Shown one piece after another: positions 1 to 8,859 of a DNA stretch of 64,000 bases. The position numbers were made by a program, and so were the translations under genes. The notes beneath the pieces were generated by a model. That model saw only the letters and a program-made list of their open reading frames with translations. It made no database searches and was not told where the DNA came from. Numbering within the stretch: position 1 is the stretch's first letter; every line of letters starts with the position of its first letter. Source of the DNA: an uncultured Hellea sp. (GTDB lineage: Bacteria > Pseudomonadota > Alphaproteobacteria > Caulobacterales > Maricaulaceae); NCBI GenBank assembly GCA_938007935.1, contig CALLMD010000019.1, positions 1 to 64,000 on the forward strand. Reading direction: 5' to 3'.

Positions 1-89
1 TTGTAGCGGGGCCTGACCACTACGTTTAGCGATATTTGGTATTGTATCGTGTACGGGCGTGACTGTGGGATTTTCCAAAGAGGCCGCTA

Positions 90-211
90 CACAAAAATCA
101 TCGCCGCAGGGTCAGTGCCTTGTAAAACATCTTAGACTAAACTTGGTATCCATCAGGGTATCTGACTCTGCGGACTGTCCTCGTTGAATTTTTCCAAAGG
201 AAAAAATCAAC
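90..211 (-). ncRNA. Structured repeat element, copy 1 (candidate RNA)
   Basis: Read on the minus strand, this stretch matches 11501-11620 (plus) over about 120 nt. It opens with a 13-bp hairpin (arms 199-211 and 183-195, one T-T mismatch), followed by a second stem whose arms are CCGCAG (168-173) and CTGCGG (103-108), enclosing conserved loop blocks ACCCTGATGGATACC and GTTTTACAAGGCAC. In the first hairpin two base pairs differ from copy 2 and both stay paired, which is what a conserved RNA fold predicts. Pairing may continue downstream, because GTAGCGG near 84-90 can pair with CCGCTAC near 3-9. It lies divergent to gshA in the 368-bp leader. It does not resemble tmRNA, RNase P, SRP or 6S RNA as I know them. 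Family unknown. Confidence 0.5.
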
Positions 212-368
212 CGAGGAGAACGCCTTTTAGCGGATTTTTTTAAAATCCGACTCCCTCCGCAGCACAGAACCGTCTTTTTTGTATAAGCACTATGCATTAA
301 AAATATCGTTGATAATCTTATTTTTTGATAAGGCTTGCTCGACTCCTGATACAGGCTTAAAGGCTCAC

Positions 369-1715
369 ATGGCTAAGTTTTCTCCGAAAATCGAAAATAA
401 ATCTCAGATGATTGCGCATCTGGCGTCAGGCTGTAAGCCCAAAGCCGATTGGCGAATTGGGACAGAGCATGAGAAAATTGGCTTCTGTCTTAAAACCCTC
501 AAACCCATTCCATATGTAGGCGGTATTCAGACAATATTACAGGGATTAGAACGCTTTGATTGGAAACCCGTATTTGAGGGAGAAAATGTTATTGCCCTAA
601 AACGCGACGATGCTTCAGTGTCATTAGAGCCTGGCGGACAGCTTGAATTATCTGGCGCGCCGCTTGAGCATGTCCATCAAACATGCGCGGAAGTTTCACG
701 GCATTTGCGCGAAGTCCGCGAAGTCGCTGATGAAATTGGAGCGGGGTTTATTTCACTCGGATTCAGACCCGATACGCGCCTTGAGGATGTCCCCGTTATG
801 CCCAAAGGGCGCTATAAAATCATGCGCGAATATATGCAAAAAGTCGGAACGATGGGCCGCGAAATGATGTTTCGCACCTGTACGGTTCAAACCAATTTGG
901 ATTTTGGCTCCGAAGCCGATATGGTCAAAAAGTTCCGTGTGAGCCTCGCTCTCCAGCCTATCGCCACGGCGCTCTTTGCTAACTCGCCCTTTATGCACGG
1001 TCAGCTTAATGGGTATAAGTCTTACCGCTCGCGTGTCTGGCTCGATACGGACGCCGACCGTACAGGTATGCTCCCCTTTGTCTTTGATGAAGGGTTTGGT
1101 TTTGAGCAATATCTTGACTACGCCCTCGATGTGCCGATGTATTTTGTTTATCGTAATGGGGACTATTTGGATGCATCGGGAAAATCATTTCGAGATTTTT
1201 TAAACGGCAAACTCGATACTGTCCCCGGAGAAATACCCAGCTTATCAGATTTTGACGATCATCTCTCTGTGATATTCCCTGAAGTGCGCCTAAAAACATT
1301 CCTTGAAATGCGCGGCGCCGATACGGGGCCATGGGGGGAGCTTTGCGCGTTTCCTGCCTTTTGGGTAGGCCTCTTATATGATGAAGCGGCGCTGGATACG
1401 GCTTGGGAGCTGGTTAAAGACTGGAGCCATGAAGAGCGTGAGCAGCTCAGACGTGACGTGCCTAAAATGGGATTACAAACACCGTTTAGAGATCACAGCA
1501 TTCGCGAAATCGCGATAGCGGCCCTTGCGATTTCAAGAGAAGGCCTTAACGCCCGAAACCGCCTTAATGCGCATGGCGAAAATGAAACCGTATTTTTGCA
1601 AGAGCTAGACGAATTTGCGCGCAGTGGAAAAACCAATGCCGATCGCCTCATTGAAAAATTTAACGGGGAATGGAACGGCGATATTCTACGCGCTTATGAA
1701 GATTGCCGTTATTAG
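369..1715 (+). CDS. gshA: Glutamate-cysteine ligase, plant/alphaproteobacterial type (GCS2)
   Basis: Catalyses the ATP-dependent joining of glutamate and cysteine, the first step of glutathione synthesis, in the cytosol. The 448-aa product has the usual length for this family in Alphaproteobacteria. Visible family signatures are GTEHEK near the N-terminus, SLEPGGQLELSG around residue 85-95 and EMRGAD in the C-terminal half, which build the glutamate and ATP site. The open frame extends upstream to 279, but the ATG at 369 is preceded by AAAGG six bases away and gives the family N-terminus, so I use it. It stands alone on the plus strand; the next gene is convergent with only 14 bp between them. 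The start region is A+T-rich and shares its leader with the structured element on the opposite strand. Confidence 0.92.
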   Translation: MAKFSPKIENKSQMIAHLASGCKPKADWRIGTEHEKIGFCLKTLKPIPYVGGIQTILQGLERFDWKPVFEGENVIALKRDDASVSLEPGGQLELSGAPLEHVHQTCAEVSRHLREVREVADEIGAGFISLGFRPDTRLEDVPVMPKGRYKIMREYMQKVGTMGREMMFRTCTVQTNLDFGSEADMVKKFRVSLALQPIATALFANSPFMHGQLNGYKSYRSRVWLDTDADRTGMLPFVFDEGFGFEQYLDYALDVPMYFVYRNGDYLDASGKSFRDFLNGKLDTVPGEIPSLSDFDDHLSVIFPEVRLKTFLEMRGADTGPWGELCAFPAFWVGLLYDEAALDTAWELVKDWSHEEREQLRRDVPKMGLQTPFRDHSIREIAIAALAISREGLNARNRLNAHGENETVFLQELDEFARSGKTNADRLIEKFNGEWNGDILRAYEDCRY

Positions 1716-1729
1716 CTAAATCACGCTAA

Positions 1730-3754
1730 CTAAAACGTGTCCGAGAAAGATATCCCCACGCGCTGACCGCGTTTTCGATTAAAGAATTGGCGCTCAATCA
1801 GATCACCATTGCGATCGCCATCAAAGATTAAACGATCACGCTCAACTTCGAAACGGAGTAAGTTTTGGTAAAATAAATCAACCTTGATACCAAAGATATC
1901 ATTATTGGTCAGACGTATAAAAGTATTAGGTTTACCCACATCAACGTCTGATCTCTCATCTATTCGGAAAGACGGGCTGAAATCTTCCTGTTCGATTTCA
2001 ACTTCCCACGCCCAATCAGAATTTGGGATATCATGGGTTAAGCTAACCTCATAACCCCATATATTAGTTTGGTTGAGACGGCGATCAAACAAGGTCACAG
2101 GGTCTTCAATTGAGCTATCTTCCAGGCGGCCTTCAAGTTCTAGCCGCATGCCATTTAAGCCGTAATTATCAAGAACCCAAGTTATATTACTTTCAATACC
2201 ATAACGGTAAGCGCTATCAAGATTTCCTGGGCCTTCAGTCCCGTCTAAAAATTGAATTTGATCAATAGGGTCTTCGATAAGTCTTCCAAAGACTTTGACT
2301 GTTCCCGTGATAGGGCCTGTCCCTTTACGTTCCAATTCGATTTCGCCGTTCCAAAACTGCGTTGGCACAATTTCTGGATTGCCCGTATCCGCCGTCCCTT
2401 CAGTCGCATTTACAGAGGATACGAATGTTCCGAAATCCAATTGACCTACGCCGCGTTCAACGCGGGCACGCCAGGTATAATTTTCATCAGCGTCATAGCT
2501 AATGGAGGCAAACCCTTTAGGCCGAAAGAACCTACGCGCGGGATCAGTGCCCGTTGTAACATCGAGTTGGGAGTATTCAGCGCCTAAAGATGATTGAAGA
2601 TTGACCTTATCCGAAAGCGCCCAACTATGTGTGATATTAGCTTCCGTGCGCTGTTCTTCAACGCGGACATTTTCTGTGAAAAATTCTGTTACGGGGTCGA
2701 TAAAATTAATCGTATTATCAAGGTAATTAAACGCACCTTCCCAAGAGATTTGCCAATCCTGATTTTCTCCAGATTTCCAATCATATTCTCCGCGAAGAAT
2801 AAATTCGCCTTCTTCGTCCAAACTATCAAAAACCGTCGTCTCTGGAGCTTCGCCGACTTCAAGAAAACGAAAGACGCGATTAAAGTCCTTATCTTCAAAG
2901 CGGTGCAAAGCTATAACTTTCAAAGTGCCCTCATGAACAGGAAAAGCGTAATCTCCGCTAATTTCATAATTGTAATCATCTCTGCCCGTATCGGTAAGAC
3001 TGGATCCTGTGCTGCCTTGCGGGAGGATAGCTTGAAACTGTTCACGCGCCCCGCTGCGGCGGTTACCTATATCTGCGGACAAATTTAAATTCGCAACATG
3101 GCCATCACGTGGAGTATAGGTCAGGTTTAAATCTGCTTGCGGCCGTTCTGCTTGAAAGAATAAATCCTCAAGGCGGTCTTCAAAAAGCTCGCCATCACCC
3201 GTAAAAAATTGTTCTGTTCCATCTTCCGAAAACGAAAATTGTCCAAGTTCAATACTCGCGACATATTCCAAATTTCCGCGCGTACCACTTATTGAAACTT
3301 CGCCCTCAAGAAGCTGCGGCTCAGTGCCTTCCTCAAAGCGCGCACTATATCTCCAATTACCTGAAAGCTTCCCCGCGCTGCTAACAATATTTGCGACTTG
3401 GCCAGAGAGTCCTGGAACGTTTAAAGACGCCCCGTCCAATATTTCAATACGTTCAACCGTATCAGCAGGAATACGTCCCAATATATCGCGCGCACTAGAT
3501 GATTTAGAAGACGGGCGGCGGCCATTGATTAAAATATTGAGGGACGCTTGCCCAAAGCCGCGGTCTTCATTTTCATTCCCTTGAAGTGAAAATCCAGGGA
3601 TACGGCGCACCATATCACGCGCTGTATTAGGTTGGAACTGAACGAAATAATCCGCCCCATAGCTTTGCTGGGCCCTCACATCTTGTGCAAGAGGCTTACC
3701 GTGCAAACCAAGGCACAGCATGAAAGCACCTGCAATTGTTCTCGCTATGCGCAC
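1730..3754 (-). CDS. TonB-dependent receptor-like outer membrane protein
   Basis: Probable outer membrane receptor with an N-terminal plug and a C-terminal beta barrel. The plug is visible at about residues 40-130, with the typical ARDMVRRIPGF, ILINGRRP and VERIEILDG elements. The rest alternates charged and aromatic strands of barrel type and ends in an aromatic residue (final F), as outer membrane proteins do. About 674 aa, on the short side for the family. The frame reaches a TTG at 3775, but a GTG at 3754 preceded by AGGGG gives a cleaner signal peptide (RIARTIAGAFMLCLGL, cleavage near LAQD), so I prefer it. The substrate cannot be read from sequence, and no TonB box is obvious. It is divergent from the peptide transporter at 3965. 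Confidence 0.75.
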   Translation of the reverse strand: MRIARTIAGAFMLCLGLHGKPLAQDVRAQQSYGADYFVQFQPNTARDMVRRIPGFSLQGNENEDRGFGQASLNILINGRRPSSKSSSARDILGRIPADTVERIEILDGASLNVPGLSGQVANIVSSAGKLSGNWRYSARFEEGTEPQLLEGEVSISGTRGNLEYVASIELGQFSFSEDGTEQFFTGDGELFEDRLEDLFFQAERPQADLNLTYTPRDGHVANLNLSADIGNRRSGAREQFQAILPQGSTGSSLTDTGRDDYNYEISGDYAFPVHEGTLKVIALHRFEDKDFNRVFRFLEVGEAPETTVFDSLDEEGEFILRGEYDWKSGENQDWQISWEGAFNYLDNTINFIDPVTEFFTENVRVEEQRTEANITHSWALSDKVNLQSSLGAEYSQLDVTTGTDPARRFFRPKGFASISYDADENYTWRARVERGVGQLDFGTFVSSVNATEGTADTGNPEIVPTQFWNGEIELERKGTGPITGTVKVFGRLIEDPIDQIQFLDGTEGPGNLDSAYRYGIESNITWVLDNYGLNGMRLELEGRLEDSSIEDPVTLFDRRLNQTNIWGYEVSLTHDIPNSDWAWEVEIEQEDFSPSFRIDERSDVDVGKPNTFIRLTNNDIFGIKVDLFYQNLLRFEVERDRLIFDGDRNGDLIERQFFNRKRGQRVGISFSDTF

Positions 3755-3964
3755 CTCATCCCCTAAATTCCCCAATCAATTCTTGCTTTGCTTTATACAG
3801 AGATAATTTCAACTCAACCTTAAATACAACAAATGGTTAAAATAATGCTTCATAGTCACATTTCTACAACATTTTTCCATCCCGCGCATCTCTAATCCAG
3901 AAAAACCTTGAACGTCCAAAGCGCGCAGGGCAGAGAGTAGAAAACTAATATGGGGACATAATAA

Positions 3965-5479
3965 ATGACACCAGCTAATAATCTTGATAAACTTTTTTTT
4001 GGTCACCCAAAAGGCTTGAAAACTCTCTTCATGACAGAGATGTGGGAACGCATGAGCTATTACGGCATGCGGGGTTTATTGGTGTTATTTATGACAGCTG
4101 CTATTGCCGAAGGTGGATTAGCGATAGGTACAGCAACGGCAGTAGCAATCTACGGCCTTTATACCGCATCGGTTTATTTCATGGGTCTTCCTGGAGGCTG
4201 GATTGCTGATCGAATGATTGGGAGTCAGAAAGCCATATGGTATGGTGGCATTGTCATTATGTGTGGCCATATTGTCTTGGCAATTCCAAGCGACAAGACA
4301 TTTTTTCTTGGTCTGATTCTGGTAGTTTTGGGCACCGGGTTACTCAAACCAAATATCTCTGCTATTGTAGGGCAACTTTACGAAGCTAAGGACGAACGCC
4401 GTGATAGTGGTTATGCTATCTACTATATGGGGATCAATATTGGCTCATTTATTGGTTACACGGTCTGTGGTTGGCTTTATGAAAACCAAGGTATACACTG
4501 GGCTTTTGGAGCCTCTGCGATTGGCATGGCACTCGGCCTGTTATATTTTTGGTTCACGCGTAACAACCTGAAGGGTGCTGGCGAGGCCCCTGCAGCGCCA
4601 TTATCAGCAAATGCACAGAAAAAGAGTTGGCTTAGTATTGGCGCCTTTCTGATAGGGTTGGCCATTATCACTGCTTCAATGTTAATGGGAAAATTGAGTT
4701 TCGACCCGATTGCAGCATCGAAGCTAGTCGCTGTAACCTTTGTAGGTATTTTTATCATCTACTTTTTCTGGGTCTATTTCTTAGGTAATCTGTCACCAGT
4801 GGAGAAAAAAGGCATGTGGGCTTTCATGCTCATTTGCATCGCATCAACAATGTTCTGGTCAGGATTTGAACAAGCTGGTTCGTCGCTGAACTTATTTGGA
4901 CAAGATTTCACAAACCGCATGATTGGCGATTTTGAAATCCCTACAACATGGCTACAAAATGTGAACCCATTTTTCATCATAACACTGACACCATTCTTCG
5001 CGGTGTTCTGGCTTTGGTTAGGAAAACGCATGATGACGCCAGGTTATGGGCTAAAAATGGGTATTGGCCTAATCATTATGGGCTTAGGCTTTATCGTTAT
5101 GATCTTCGCCGCCGACGCTGCTTCTCAAGGTAAAGTCGCTATTTTTTGGCTAGTCCTGACATATTTTTTACATACAGTAGGTGAGTTAGTTCTAAGCCCG
5201 ATATCATTGTCCGCTGTAAGTAAACTTTCGCCACCTCGTTTCTTAGGTCAGATGATGGGATTGTTTGTTCTTACTTATTCAATGGGCAACATCGTGGCTG
5301 GCCTACTAGCAGGTGGTTTCGACCCCGAAAATGTGGCTGAAATGCCTGCCTTGTTTAAAATGATCGCGACCTTTGCGATTGGTGTCGGAGCTGTCGTGTT
5401 CCTGCTGGGCATGTTTACTAAAGGCTGGGAAAAAGAAGTTGAACTCGCCAATAGTAACAAAGACACTATTGCAAACTAA
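3965..5479 (+). CDS. POT-family proton-dependent oligopeptide transporter
   Basis: Inner membrane symporter that imports di- and tripeptides with protons (PTR2/POT family of the major facilitator superfamily). The 504-aa protein is about the normal length and has some 12-14 hydrophobic segments. The hallmark ExxER-xx-YY motif is present at residues 25-33 (EMWERMSYY), followed by the GGWIAD loop at 77-82. ATG at 3965. The gene is monocistronic: a strong terminator follows at 5508. It is divergently arranged with the TonB-receptor-like gene, which would fit joint uptake of peptides across both membranes, but that is only inferred from position. Clear family assignment; exact substrate range unknown. 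Confidence 0.9.
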   Translation: MTPANNLDKLFFGHPKGLKTLFMTEMWERMSYYGMRGLLVLFMTAAIAEGGLAIGTATAVAIYGLYTASVYFMGLPGGWIADRMIGSQKAIWYGGIVIMCGHIVLAIPSDKTFFLGLILVVLGTGLLKPNISAIVGQLYEAKDERRDSGYAIYYMGINIGSFIGYTVCGWLYENQGIHWAFGASAIGMALGLLYFWFTRNNLKGAGEAPAAPLSANAQKKSWLSIGAFLIGLAIITASMLMGKLSFDPIAASKLVAVTFVGIFIIYFFWVYFLGNLSPVEKKGMWAFMLICIASTMFWSGFEQAGSSLNLFGQDFTNRMIGDFEIPTTWLQNVNPFFIITLTPFFAVFWLWLGKRMMTPGYGLKMGIGLIIMGLGFIVMIFAADAASQGKVAIFWLVLTYFLHTVGELVLSPISLSAVSKLSPPRFLGQMMGLFVLTYSMGNIVAGLLAGGFDPENVAEMPALFKMIATFAIGVGAVVFLLGMFTKGWEKEVELANSNKDTIAN

Positions 5480-5507
5480 AGCAATTAATTTCTGAGAACA
5501 TAAAAAA

Positions 5508-5534
5508 AGCCCGCTCATGAGCGGGCTTTTTTAT
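5508..5534. terminator. Bidirectional rho-independent terminator
   Basis: A GC-rich inverted repeat (AGCCCGCTCATGAGCGGGCT) sits between A-rich and T-rich flanks, giving a hairpin followed by a U-run on either strand. It ends the peptide transporter on the plus strand and the DUF937 gene, which stops at 5548, on the minus strand. Confidence 0.9.
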
Positions 5535-5547
5535 ATGAACGCTAAAC

Positions 5548-6204
5548 TTAGCGTCTATTCATTGCCATACGCAGGACATCATCCATCATAGATCCGTCGC
5601 CATCAGCGTCGAGTAGCTTCCCGATGATACCCATGCCCTGTTGATGCGTTTCTTGTGTCTGACGTTGCTGACGCGCATTTGCGCCTGTGACTGCTCCCAA
5701 AATTGAACCAAGACCAGATTTATTATTCCCGCCCATGAGATGCTGCATCGCAAGTCCGGTTAACGCAGACTGCATCGTTGGCTGGCGGGTTTGTTTAGAT
5801 AAACTGCCCATCGCCATTGTCGCCACAAGAGGCAGAAGTTTTTTCAAAACATCTGACCCAATACCCGTTTGCTCAGAGGCCCGTCCAGCAACGGCCCGAG
5901 ATACATCTTTGCTCCCGAATAAATGCCCTAAAATGGCGTTACCATCAGTCACGCTCTCTGGACGCCCTAACATTTCAGGCTTTTCAAGATATTGATCATG
6001 ATTACCGCCCTGAAGCGCGCCCAATAAACCGGCCAAACCTTGAGGGCTTGCCGTATTTTGCTTTAAAGCCGAAGAAATTGCAGGTAATAAAGCAGCAATT
6101 GCGTTTTGGCTTTGTTGCTGGTTAAGACCTAATTGCGCACCAACTTGTTGGGCAACATTTCCGCCTTGGGCGCTCATAATCATATCAAGTAAATTTACAG
6201 CCAT
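5548..6204 (-). CDS. DUF937 domain protein
   Basis: A 218-aa protein of the DUF937 family, a group without a settled function. The N-terminal part (about residues 5-60) has the repeated Gln/Ala/Leu-rich helical pattern of the family (QLGLNQQQSQNAI), and the middle carries a second similar helical segment. Glutamine-rich, no signal peptide or membrane segment. The ATG at 6204 has a good ribosome binding site (AAAGGAG eight bases upstream). The C-terminus has a short acidic DADGDGSMMDD stretch that resembles an EF-hand-like calcium loop, as often seen in this family. It stands alone between the terminator and pyrC. Confidence 0.8.
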   Translation of the reverse strand: MAVNLLDMIMSAQGGNVAQQVGAQLGLNQQQSQNAIAALLPAISSALKQNTASPQGLAGLLGALQGGNHDQYLEKPEMLGRPESVTDGNAILGHLFGSKDVSRAVAGRASEQTGIGSDVLKKLLPLVATMAMGSLSKQTRQPTMQSALTGLAMQHLMGGNNKSGLGSILGAVTGANARQQRQTQETHQQGMGIIGKLLDADGDGSMMDDVLRMAMNRR

Positions 6205-6307
6205 GTGGGCTCCTTTTTATTTCCTATGTCCCCGTTAACAAAATTTCACTCAATTAGCGAGGCCGCGTTACAGTTTTTGGATATATAGCTAAAAGCTGAT
6301 AAACAAA

Positions 6308-7342
6308 TTAGGAGATTCCCCATTCTAAAGTTTCGCCTGCATGAAAAGGAATGATTTCTGTATCGATAACTTTAAGACTTTCTGGGACTATTGTCTTACG
6401 GCGTTCCAAAGTTATCTTACCTTCATTAATCGGTAGCCCGTAAAATTTTGGCCCATGCTCAGATGCAAAACCTTCAAGCTGATCTAAAGCGCCTTCCTCA
6501 TCAAAAGTCTTGGCGTAACTCTCCATCGCATGAGGCGCATTAAAAATGCCTGCGCAACCACAAGCGCTTTCCTTCGCGCCAATTGCGTGGGGCGCTGTAT
6601 CAGTCCCTAAAAAAAACTTGGGCGATCCTGATGTCGCCGCCTTACGTAAAGCCAATCTGTGTTTTTCGCGTTTGGCTATGGGTAAACAATAATAATGCGG
6701 CCGTATGCCTCCTTGAAATATCGCATTACGGTTAAAGTCTAAATGGTGCGGCGTGATTGTCGCTGCAATATTCGAATCGCTTTCATTAACAAAATCTGCG
6801 GCATCCTGTGTCGTGATATGTTCAAAGACAATCTTTAGTTCTGGATAATCAGCGATAACGCCTATTAAAACCTCATCAATAAAAACGGCTTCTCGGTCAA
6901 AGATATCAACGTCGGAATGTGTAACCTCCCCGTGAACCAATAAAGGCATGCCGCTTTTTTGCATCGCCTCTAAAACGGAAGAGATATTCTTTATATTCGT
7001 CACACCGTGTGCTGAGTTCGTAGTGGCATTAGCAGGGTATAATTTGCAGGCGGTGAATACCCCTTCCGTATGCCCTCGAACTACTTCTTCCGCTTCGATC
7101 GTATCCGTCAAATAACATGTTATGAGCGGCGTGAAATCTAAACTCGGATCAAGAGCAGCTAGTATACGGTCTCTATAAGCTCGGCCCGCTTTAATAGTTG
7201 TAACGGGCGGTGATAGATTAGGCATCACAATCGCGCGGCCAAATTGACGGGCCGTATAATTGACAACGTCCTTAAGCATAGCCCCGTCTCGCAGGTGGAC
7301 ATGCCAATCATCGGGGCGGCGAATAATTAATTTGTCGGTCAT
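6308..7342 (-). CDS. pyrC: Dihydroorotase, PyrC (class II type)
   Basis: Zinc-dependent enzyme closing N-carbamoyl-aspartate to dihydroorotate in pyrimidine synthesis; cytosolic. The 344-aa length matches the homodimeric E. coli-type PyrC. The metal-binding HVHLRDG motif is at residues 14-20, and further metal ligands are seen in [11 protein letters not shown], the FEHITT segment, and the catalytic Asp in LGTDTAPH. Starts at the ATG 7342. No other pyrimidine gene is adjacent; the META-domain gene lies 73 bp upstream on the same strand and may or may not be co-transcribed. Confidence 0.93.
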   Translation of the reverse strand: MTDKLIIRRPDDWHVHLRDGAMLKDVVNYTARQFGRAIVMPNLSPPVTTIKAGRAYRDRILAALDPSLDFTPLITCYLTDTIEAEEVVRGHTEGVFTACKLYPANATTNSAHGVTNIKNISSVLEAMQKSGMPLLVHGEVTHSDVDIFDREAVFIDEVLIGVIADYPELKIVFEHITTQDAADFVNESDSNIAATITPHHLDFNRNAIFQGGIRPHYYCLPIAKREKHRLALRKAATSGSPKFFLGTDTAPHAIGAKESACGCAGIFNAPHAMESYAKTFDEEGALDQLEGFASEHGPKFYGLPINEGKITLERRKTIVPESLKVIDTEIIPFHAGETLEWGIS

Positions 7343-7415
7343 AGGCTCAGATACAAAATCACTGTTATTGCAAGGGCGCTAGCATGTGTTGGGCCTAAAA
7401 CCAACAGGGTTTGGA

Positions 7416-7835
7416 TTAATCCCAATCCCGGCGCCGCATAGACAGCGCAACTTCACCGTTTTCATCCAGAATATTCATTTCCTTAAACGAGGCTTCAAAC
7501 CCACGTGCGCTTTCAAGCGCAGAAATAAAGGCCTGCTCTGCGCCCATCACGTCAGGGCACATTTTCTTTGTCATAATCAGAGACCCAATTTTTAGCTCAG
7601 AGCCTTCCTGCTCATAAGTACCAAAGAAGTTGTTGCAACCGCCATTACCTGCAAGGTCGCCATCACTCATAAATTGAACAAATTGGTCCATGCCATTTTC
7701 CGGACCCCATTCAGACCCCGCTAAAGTCGTCAAAGGCTCCTGCCCTTTGAGATCAGCAATCTGGGCTTTCGCTATTTTGGAAACAGCCAGCGCGCCAACG
7801 GTCACAAGCGCAAGTGATAAAATTCGAATATACAT
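7416..7835 (-). CDS. Exported META-domain protein (HslJ-like)
   Basis: A 139-aa protein with an N-terminal signal peptide (about 24 residues, LALVTVGALAVSKIAKAQ) followed by one META domain. The family pattern is visible: LAGSEW at the start of the domain, the GNGGCNNFFGTY core around the middle, and the MTKKMCPD strand with a second cysteine. META/HslJ proteins are periplasmic or envelope proteins of uncertain role, linked in E. coli to novobiocin resistance and heat induction. The two cysteines could form a disulfide after export. It probably forms a unit with the TIGR02301 gene upstream (22 bp gap). Confidence 0.8.
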   Translation of the reverse strand: MYIRILSLALVTVGALAVSKIAKAQIADLKGQEPLTTLAGSEWGPENGMDQFVQFMSDGDLAGNGGCNNFFGTYEQEGSELKIGSLIMTKKMCPDVMGAEQAFISALESARGFEASFKEMNILDENGEVALSMRRRDWD

Positions 7836-7857
7836 ATATTTCTAACTCAGTTTAAAA

Positions 7858-8331
7858 CTATCTTTCACGATACGGGTCGGCCAGCATCGTCGAAATATGC
7901 CGTCCATTTTCAGCTAAAGCCGCCGCGTCCGCGCTGACAGCCCGCGAACATTCACTATGTCGGCCTTCTTCTTGATAATAGCCTGCATTAAAGGCCCGAA
8001 TAAGTTGGCGCTTTTCTTCTGTGTCGGCACCAGATTCAATATCCATCATTTCCGCGGCCAAATCGCGCCACTTTTGATCGACATCTCCAAAACAGAGCGT
8101 GCGGAGATAATGCATCTGTCCGAGGTTTTTTGCTAGAGCCTCAACAAGATTATTCATGGTCACCATATCGGCTTCAACGCGCAGCTCCGCTTCTTCGCGG
8201 GCTTTTAAGGCAGCTTTTTTAGCCGCCGCTATTTTCTCGCGTTCCGTCATGGCATCTTGCGCGGTTGCAGATAAGCCCGTGGGGGCCACAGCGACGATAG
8301 AAAATGCCAGGAATGTCATCAGCCATTTCAT
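7858..8331 (-). CDS. TIGR02301 family exported protein
   Basis: A small secreted protein of the alphaproteobacterial TIGR02301 family, function unknown. From the ATG at 8331 it has a clear signal peptide (MKWLMTFLAF..., cleavage around ATAQDA), then a charged helical stretch rich in Ala, Lys and Glu, then the family core with HYLRTLCFG and the RAFNAGYYQEEGRHSEC segment. Two cysteines in the mature part are conserved family features as I recall them. The frame can be extended to a GTG at 8367, but this would put 12 polar residues before the signal peptide, so the ATG is preferred. Followed at 22 bp by the META gene. Confidence 0.75.
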   Translation of the reverse strand: MKWLMTFLAFSIVAVAPTGLSATAQDAMTEREKIAAAKKAALKAREEAELRVEADMVTMNNLVEALAKNLGQMHYLRTLCFGDVDQKWRDLAAEMMDIESGADTEEKRQLIRAFNAGYYQEEGRHSECSRAVSADAAALAENGRHISTMLADPYRER

Positions 8332-8368
8332 GATTATTCTACTATCAGATTCTGGATGAATAGACACT

Positions 8369-8404
8369 GAAATTTACAGGGAAATTTACAGGGAAATTTA
8401 CAGC
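8369..8404. repeat. Three tandem copies of a 12-bp unit
   Basis: The unit GAAATTTACAGG occurs three times in a row (last copy ends in C). It lies between the stop of the Nudix gene and the start of the TIGR02301 gene, so copy number changes would alter spacing upstream of the latter. Confidence 0.85.
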
Positions 8405-8407
8405 TTT

Positions 8408-8818
8408 TCATGACAAACTCTCACGCGCAGTCTCTATGACATTACGCGTTTTTTGCCACATACCTAAGCTATCCAGCTCCTCTTTAGGGACAAAACGCGC
8501 ATCGGCGGCATCATCCCCAAATTTAGGCTCACCCGATATCCAGCGCGCGGCATAATCATGCAGTCGGTAATTAAACCCTTCAAAATTAGCGTCAATCGTT
8601 GCGACCTTTGTCTCAAGCGCGGCCATGATCCCTGTCTCTTCAAAAAGCTCCCTTAAAGCAGCGTCCTGTTCACTTTCACCTGCTTCGATCCGCCCGCCCG
8701 GGATAGACCATTCCCCTTTGCGCGGCGCTGTCCCGCGTTTAATCAGCAGCACGTCATCGCCGCGAAAACATATCACCCCCACGCAATCTATTGGGGTTAC
8801 GTCTTTTATGTCTGTCAT
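8408..8818 (-). CDS. Nudix hydrolase
   Basis: Cytosolic hydrolase of a nucleoside-diphosphate-linked compound; substrate not predictable. A complete Nudix box is present: GGRIEAGESEQDAALRELFE followed by ETGI, matching GX5EX7REUXEEXGU. About 136 aa, a minimal Nudix domain. I use the ATG at 8818 (MTDIKD), which has GGAAG just upstream; an in-frame ATG at 8830 adds four residues. Its start is about 40 bp from the divergent SRAP gene, so the two share a promoter region. Confidence 0.88.
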   Translation of the reverse strand: MTDIKDVTPIDCVGVICFRGDDVLLIKRGTAPRKGEWSIPGGRIEAGESEQDAALRELFEETGIMAALETKVATIDANFEGFNYRLHDYAARWISGEPKFGDDAADARFVPKEELDSLGMWQKTRNVIETARESLS

Positions 8819-8859
8819 GATGGCTTCCATAAATTCAAATCCCGATTATACCCTTGCCT

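Noticed and set aside
90..211. Assignment to tmRNA, RNase P RNA, SRP RNA or 6S RNA
   Set aside because: The hallmark sequences (tag frame and T arm, GAGGAAAGUC, GGAAG-type SRP loop, 6S bubble) were not found.
279..368. Upstream extension of gshA giving a 30-residue hydrophobic leader
   Set aside because: GshA is cytosolic, the ATG at 369 has a ribosome binding site, and the extension is non-coding A+T-rich leader.
2252..3088. Plus-strand open frames inside the TonB-receptor gene
   Set aside because: They are shadows of the minus-strand barrel-coding frame, with no family features and no upstream signals.
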